Shown here: positions 58,433 to 64,000 of the stretch, piece by piece | Layout: each line of letters opens with the position of its first letter | Numbering within the stretch: position 1 is the stretch's first letter | Assembly: GCF_000264905.1 (NCBI RefSeq) | Contig: NW_006763132.1 | Coordinates: 687,755 to 751,754, forward strand | Direction: 5' to 3' | From: Stereum hirsutum FP-91666 SS1 | Taxonomy: Eukaryota; Basidiomycota; Agaricomycetes; Russulales; Stereaceae | Length of the DNA stretch: 64,000 nucleotides | Program-made: the position numbers and the translations under genes | The notes under the pieces: model-generated | Seen by the model: only the letters and a program-made list of their open reading frames with translations | Databases searched by the model: none | Told to the model about the DNA's origin: nothing

Positions 58433-60738
58433 ATGAATTCTCAACGTGTAAGCATCTTCTTCATTATCTCGCCACCCGTTACTCGGGTCATCGCTCGAGC
58501 GTACTCGCTGACACCGACCATGCAGCCCGCAATGCGCTCGACCCGCGGCCCCCAGCGGGCGAAGAATGCAGACGAGAACGCCATCAGCAAACTCAAACAA
58601 CAACAGTCTTCTAACGCAGCCGTCAACGGTACATCACGCACTACTCGCAACACAACTTTAGCCGTCGTCGCGAAGAATGGCCACCAACGTCCTGCCCTGG
58701 GCGAGGTCACCACCAAGGCAGTCAATAGGAAGGTACGTACCATTACCCCCATCTTATCGACGCATGTCAAGCCCGTCGCGGACTCGCTCCTGTCGTTTTT
58801 GGGGACCTCATGTTATGCGAGTGGGGCGGGGATGAAATTATAACGTGTGTTCTGTCACGGGTCAGCTGGTAGGGGTGGGCTCGGGGCACCTTCGTTATCC
58901 GATGGATATACACTGCGGGAGGTATTTCCGTGGTACTTCCCTTATCCTACGAGGCGCGGGAGCTGTCCTCGCTCACGATCGCGCAGATCGTCCTCTTAGA
59001 GGCGTCGGGCTGACTTGTTCCATGTTCGATCATATCACTGACCTCGTCCTATCTTTAGGAGGCAAAGAGTAAGCTCCTCGGCAAGGCAAAGGAGGCCATC
59101 GATGCTGGTGTGAAACGCAGCCGGTCCTCCAACCTACTTGGTAACGGTCCTCAACGAGTTCCTCTCGCCGCCAACGGTCGCACGGCCATCAGCCAGTCTC
59201 AGACCACCGCCAACGTCCGCACTCTCGCCACTCGTAATGCTACCACTACCGTCAACGCTCCCAAACGCGCCGGCTTACCTTCTCGCCAATCGCAACGCAT
59301 CTTAGTCACCGAAGAGCCCATCGTCGTCCCAGACGATGATGAAGATGAGGCAGAGGAGCAAGACGAGCTCGTGCCCCAGAGTGAAATGGACGTCATCGAG
59401 GAGAAGCAGGCCGCGCGTCCTGCTACAATCGATGTGATCGATGTCGCAGATGATGAGGAGGAGGTTGTCGAGGTGCCGGAGGCCGACGAAAGTTCGGACA
59501 TGGAGGAAGTCGAATGCCAGCAGCCTGAGGAGGCGCCGCAATATGTCTGGCCGGAGGTATCGCCAGGCACTGCGTCAAGGTACCAGGTAGAGATCACACA
59601 GATCAGGGATGTGTTTGAGGACATGACAGAGTCGCACGACGAGACGATGTGCAACGAGTATGCTGAGGAGATTTTCGAGTACATGAACGAGCTCGAGGTA
59701 CGTTCGTTGTCATTGATCCCTGAGAATGTTTTACTGACGCACCGTATATCACAGGAGCAGATCCTCCCGAACCCGGACTATATGGACGGCCAGGGCGAGA
59801 TCTCGTGGGAGATGCGTGAGACGTTGGTTGACTGGTTGTTGCAGGTCCACATCCGGTACCACATGCTGCCCGAAACGCTGTGGATCGCAATCAACATCAT
59901 CGACCGATTCCTTACCTCGCGGGTGGTGTCTCTCATCAAGTTGCAGCTCGTCGGCGTCACTGCGATGTTCATCGCCTCGAAGTACGAGGAGATCATCGCA
60001 CCCTCGGTGGAGCAGTTCGTGTACATGACCGGCAACGGCTATACCCGAGAGGAGATCCTCAAGGGCGAGCGCATCATCCTGCAGACGCTGGAGTTCAGGG
60101 TGTCGCACTACTGCTCACCTTACAGCTGGATGAGGAAGATCAGCAAGGCAGACGACTACGATGTGCAGACGAGGACGCTGAGCAAGTTTTTGACGGAGGT
60201 GACCCTGCTTGATCATAACTTTTTGGGTGTCAAGCCAAGTCTAGTCGCAGCGATTGGGATGTACACTGCGAGGAGGATGTTGCAGGGACCGTGGGTGAGT
60301 GCAGCCTCGTCTTTCTACTCCGCTGTCCTCCCTTTTGTACTTCTCTGCGTCGTGCTTCGTGCGTGGCCGTCCGCGCTTCAGCACATGATGGAACTTTCCC
60401 AGCACGTGCAGTGCACGCTGTCAGCCTCGCGTTGTTTGTTCGCCTTCCTGTTTTGGTCTTTGCAATCTCCTCGAACGCGTCGTTGATCGTTTACTTACCG
60501 CATGGCTGCTTGACCATTTTAGGACGCTGGATTCGTGCACTACTCCGGCTACACTGAGGAGTACCTGTTGCCTGGCTATCAGCACTTGATCAACAAGCTG
60601 AACCAGGAAGGATTCGAGAAGCAATACGTGGTGAAGAAGTACGCGAACAAGAAGTTCCTCAAGGCTTCGCTCTACGCGCTTGAGTACGCGAAGGTCCAGC
60701 GCGCCGGAGCCGGCGAGGAAATGGCCGTTGGCGTTTGA
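58433..60738 (+). CDS. B-type mitotic cyclin
   Basis: Five exons: 58433-58447, 58526-58732, 59059-59697, 59755-60294, 60523-60738, giving 538 aa. The destruction box RPALGEVTT is at residues 60-68. An acidic spacer follows, then the cyclin box: MRETLVDWLLQVHIRYHMLP (about 307-326), FIASKYEEI, and a cyclin_C half to the end. This is the Cdc13/Clb family, which activates Cdk1 for mitosis and is removed by the APC through the D-box. The first coding exon is only 15 nt (MNSQR). Intron 2 (326 bp) and intron 4 (228 bp) are long for this genome. Promoter MluI boxes suggest cell-cycle control. Basidiomycetes usually have two B cyclins and I cannot say which one this is. Confidence 0.95.
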
Positions 60739-63700
60739 TTGTCTTTCATCTTCGCTCATACTCCTGCACGCACTATACTCCCGCAGAGCCACCCGCCCCT
60801 TCATCCACTCCTTCCTCGATTTGCTCACCCGTGTACACTTCCACATCGTATCTCAACACCATCTCTTCCCTCGCATGCGTCCACAACCCAGCCCATCTGT
60901 GATCTATATCCAACCTGTCTCTCCTCTGTTTCCCGTCTTCGTATCTCAGTCTGTATATGTGCCCCAGCCTCAGCCTCATATCATGTCATGTCGTATATCT
61001 ATTCGTGGCCCCGTCGTCTTTGCCATGTTTCATTCGTCTCATGTCCCCTTGTACATGTTGATCTACCTCCTCCCTCTACCTGTGTTTGATTATACATACG
61101 TACACCTTCCGCTTCGTCACATCACACTACATCATCCACCACTACGGTCATCACAAGCACGCCTCGGCATCATCATCATCACATTGTTTGCATACATTCG
61201 TACACCCCATACATTCATCCATACATTTTTTCATGATGATCCCGCATTCCGAAACCTTCCCTCAGTTGCTGATTGACGTCGCCCCATCCGCCCCACCCGT
61301 CACCGTCGTACGCTTGTCTGTGTCTCCTGTGTGCTTTGCTTTGCTTTCCGCTGTCGGAGTTCTACAAATCCTCATCGTCCGCAATTGTTTGTTCCTATAC
61401 ATTCTTCTCCCCCGTTTCGTTCATTGCTCCATTTTGCTTCCGTTTCTTCGATCCATCGCCGTCTACAATGCGTGAACGGTGACGGTCGATTCATTCACGA
61501 TTTGACTCATTTGATTTCTGTCCCTGTTGTATACAAATTTTAGCTGTGGCTGCTTCTTCTTCTGCATTGATCACTCATCTGTACCATTGAAACTTCACGC
61601 ATCCGTCTTCTTTCGATTCCCGATTCTGGGTCCGGATCTGAATCTCATACATCTACAGATTGACCATCTCATCTCACTTGACCCCATTTAATCTATTTTT
61701 TGAATCTGCGTTTCGTCCCCGTCCTTTTTTTGTATTCAATCTTGCTTCTTCTTTTTGCATTTCTTCCTTTCAAGTCTCGTCCTTGCTTCCCCCTCCTGGA
61801 GCCGTCTCGCTTCGCCCACCCCATTCATTCGGTCACCACCTCATCGACCCTTGGTCGTGTCCGTATCCCACCCAACCCGCTTCTCAAACCAATCCGATCC
61901 TTTCGCTGTCACACTCGTTTGTTGACGGTCTTGTCTCTGACTAGGACCATCGTATCGTCGTGAGTGTTTCTCTTTGGTTTTATTCCCACTTCCATCGTCC
62001 TTCTCCATGGGTTCAACTCAGAATTGCAACTGACTATCCTCACTCGTTTTCCGTGCGCACGTACCACAGGCTCGCTTTCGAAATTATGCACCTCTTGCAA
62101 CTTCTTCATGATGGACTTTCGACCGCCCACCGACATTGTTCCCTCGTGGACAGGTCGGCCGGTCAGTCTACTTATGCAGCCTTACGAAATATGCGACGTT
62201 ATGCGATGTCGATCATCCAGCTGCCTAGACAGTTAGGTTATCTTCCATCCCCCACCCATCCCACCCGAGTCATTCGTTTTCTACCTGCCATTCATTTCAC
62301 CACCCTTGTTACCGCGCGGAATAGGCCCTGCTTTTTCTGTGTTGTGGCGAGGTCATACCTTCTTTTGTCCTTCCATCTCCCCCCGCTCGTTGGCTCTCGA
62401 TTTTGATTATTCGAAATCTTTGGGCCACGAGCTTCGACGAACACCGTTCTTATGCAGATTGTTACTTGGACAACACGACGGACACGATATTCGATATCTA
62501 CCACGACATGATTTCTCGTTCTCGGTTCCTTTTCTTTCTCCTCTTGTCTCTTTCTCTTTCTCGTCCGCGGTCTCTTTCTCTCACTTGCTCGCTTCATCGT
62601 CCGTTTCTGCTTCTGCTTGTTTCCGGATCGGGTTTTCTTCTTCCTTTCATTTTCCTTGTTCCTTCTTTGGCTTCTTTCGTGGCACGTCCATTCGTTGGAG
62701 CCTTTGGCTTCAATTCTTCGACGTCGTCGTTTCTCTTGTGTTATTAATTCCTTTATCTTGCCTTTTCCGTTTCCTTCTTTCACGTTTCAAAAGTCCGCGG
62801 GTCTATCAGCCCTCGGCATCCCTCAATTCCTTCATTCCTGCTCCGCGTATCCTCTCCAGTCATTGTTTGTGGCTTCCCGTTGCTTTTTGGCTCGATCGTG
62901 ATTTCTATGTGCCCGTTCCAGAGGCTTGTTAGGTCGTGGACGACTGACTGAATGTATATACGTGACGTCCGTTACGACACTTCGGGAAGTGCCTTCCTCC
63001 TCGTCTCGTTGATCTCGTCCGCCTTTCCCTTCAAGTTCTCATTCCTCTATCTCTTTTTCTTTTTTCCTTTTTTGACTTTTTCTTTTTTTCTACTTTTTGT
63101 TCCCGGCCCCTATGCAATCCCTTCTTCTCGTGTCTGGCTTCTCGTGTCTGAAGATTCGTTGACTCGTTATGATTCCGTGTTCCGTGTTCCATGCCTTTGC
63201 CCATGCTGCTCTTAGTTTCCTTCACCCCTTCATCGTCGTTGCATTCGCTCGTTACATACACTTACAGTGCTTGCGCTGATGTTTTTTGTTCGTGCGTCGT
63301 TTGTCGTCGTTTGTTGGTGGTGGTGGTACTTTGTGGTAGCTGAGCCGAAATATTTATCACTGACCGCTATACTCGCATTTTCTTTGGTGTGATTGTCGGT
63401 GGAGGTGGCTGTCTAGACTTTGTGTGAACTCAGAAGGAAGGATGAAGAACTCCAAGAGGACCCGAAGGAATGCTAGTTAGCTGTGCCACACGTCTGAACA
63501 TACTTGCGCCACAGTACCCCTGCCAATATATCGCATGTGATATCCTAGCGATATGCCAGTGGCTCGCCGAACACTTCGTCGTCTTTGCGCTACGCTCATG
63601 CAATCCCAATCCATCTATAATCATCCATCTAATCCGGCTTCTCTTTTGTTCAATTCGAAACATCGGGCAGCAAACAGCGCCGATTTCGTCCACTGACATT

Positions 63701-63979
63701 CGGCGCTTTGGACTCCATCTGCTTTAGAGTACTTAGGGCGCGAGGATGATTGTTGCACGGCACCGGCCTTTACGCTGCCCGGCTTTGCAAGACATCTTCC
63801 CCAACCAGTCACCGAGGTCCATCTATCTTCTGAGTTTGCCCCCGGCAGTACACCCTACCCACGGATACTGTTATATCAAGGTCCTCTTCGTCACCGAACC
63901 TTTCTACATCCACACCGCCATCAAGTAATCCTCGAATCATCCAACTGCTCCCTACAATTTCCTTCGTAAACGTCTAAAG
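60739..63979. other. 3.2-kb pyrimidine-rich spacer
   Basis: From the cyclin stop to about 63250 the plus strand is dominated by C and T, with many TTTTC/TCTTT runs and frequent TCGTC-type words. Frames translate as Ser/Phe/Pro/Leu-rich strings typical of such composition, not proteins. The last 700 bp return to mixed composition and should contain the promoter of the gene starting at 63980. It may include a very long 5' leader or a non-coding RNA, but no direct sign of either. Confidence 0.5.
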
Positions 63980-64000
63980 ATGAGCTCGCCCTCGGAATAC
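63980..64000 (+). CDS. Start of the next gene (7 codons only)
   Basis: An ATG at 63980 after a CT-rich leader opens a frame that reads MSSPSEY to the window edge. The context (AAAG before ATG) fits a fungal start. Too short to identify, and the start is tentative. Confidence 0.35.

Noticed and set aside
61660..62932. Several 90-200 codon plus frames after cyclin B
   Set aside because: Ser/Phe/Leu/Pro strings caused by CT-rich composition, mutually overlapping, with no domain or intron pattern.
1..64000. CRISPR arrays, bacterial operons, rRNA genes, LTR retrotransposons
   Set aside because: None seen. No regular direct-repeat arrays, no rRNA-like sequence, and no reverse transcriptase or integrase motifs.

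Overview
The window is nuclear DNA of a filamentous basidiomycete, most likely an Agaricomycete (mushroom-forming fungus). Genes are split by many 50-90 bp GT..AG introns with CTRAY-type branch points and sit on both strands with short spacers. The families are typical of that group: mushroom F-box proteins, MYND proteins, a GH18 chitinase with a chitin-binding module, a fungal XLF and a B-type cyclin. Species cannot be told from this stretch. All gene models were spliced by hand. For every complete multi-exon model the summed exon length is a multiple of three.

Layout. 0-2.3 kb: 5' part of an AMID/AIF2-like flavoprotein and a small Hva1-TUDOR protein, both on minus. 4.2-8.7 kb: two tandem paralogous F-box genes. 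9.1-11.0 kb: PTPA/RRD-type PP2A activator. 11.3-12.0 kb: three degenerate tRNA-like sequences in a row. 12.4-17.7 kb: 23-exon M1 aminopeptidase. 18.2-20.2 kb: secreted GH18 chitinase (minus). 21.2-24.1 kb: MYND zinc-finger protein (minus). 24.5-28.7 kb: a second, 22-exon M1 aminopeptidase (minus), paralogous to the first and convergent with it. 29.9-31.1 kb: RGG-rich protein.

31.4-37.3 kb: a local cluster of three intact paralogs (282, 293 and 298 aa, same four-exon structure) of a family I do not recognise, plus a frameshifted inverted fourth copy. This is the best candidate for something undescribed. 37.8-43.6 kb: Maf-type nucleotide pyrophosphatase, an orphan 160-aa protein, a GST-kappa/DsbA-like enzyme and an SDR ending in the peroxisomal signal SKL. 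46.0-50.0 kb: FHA/G-patch protein and an XLF (NHEJ1) homolog. 50.0-58.4 kb: gene-poor, decayed DNA with a clear hAT-type MITE. 58.4-60.7 kb: cyclin B with MluI-type cell-cycle boxes upstream. 60.7-64.0 kb: a long pyrimidine-rich spacer, then the first codons of the next gene.

There is no operon logic. Neighbours are mostly unrelated housekeeping genes, interspersed with lineage-specific local duplications (F-box pair, M1 pair, orphan cluster).
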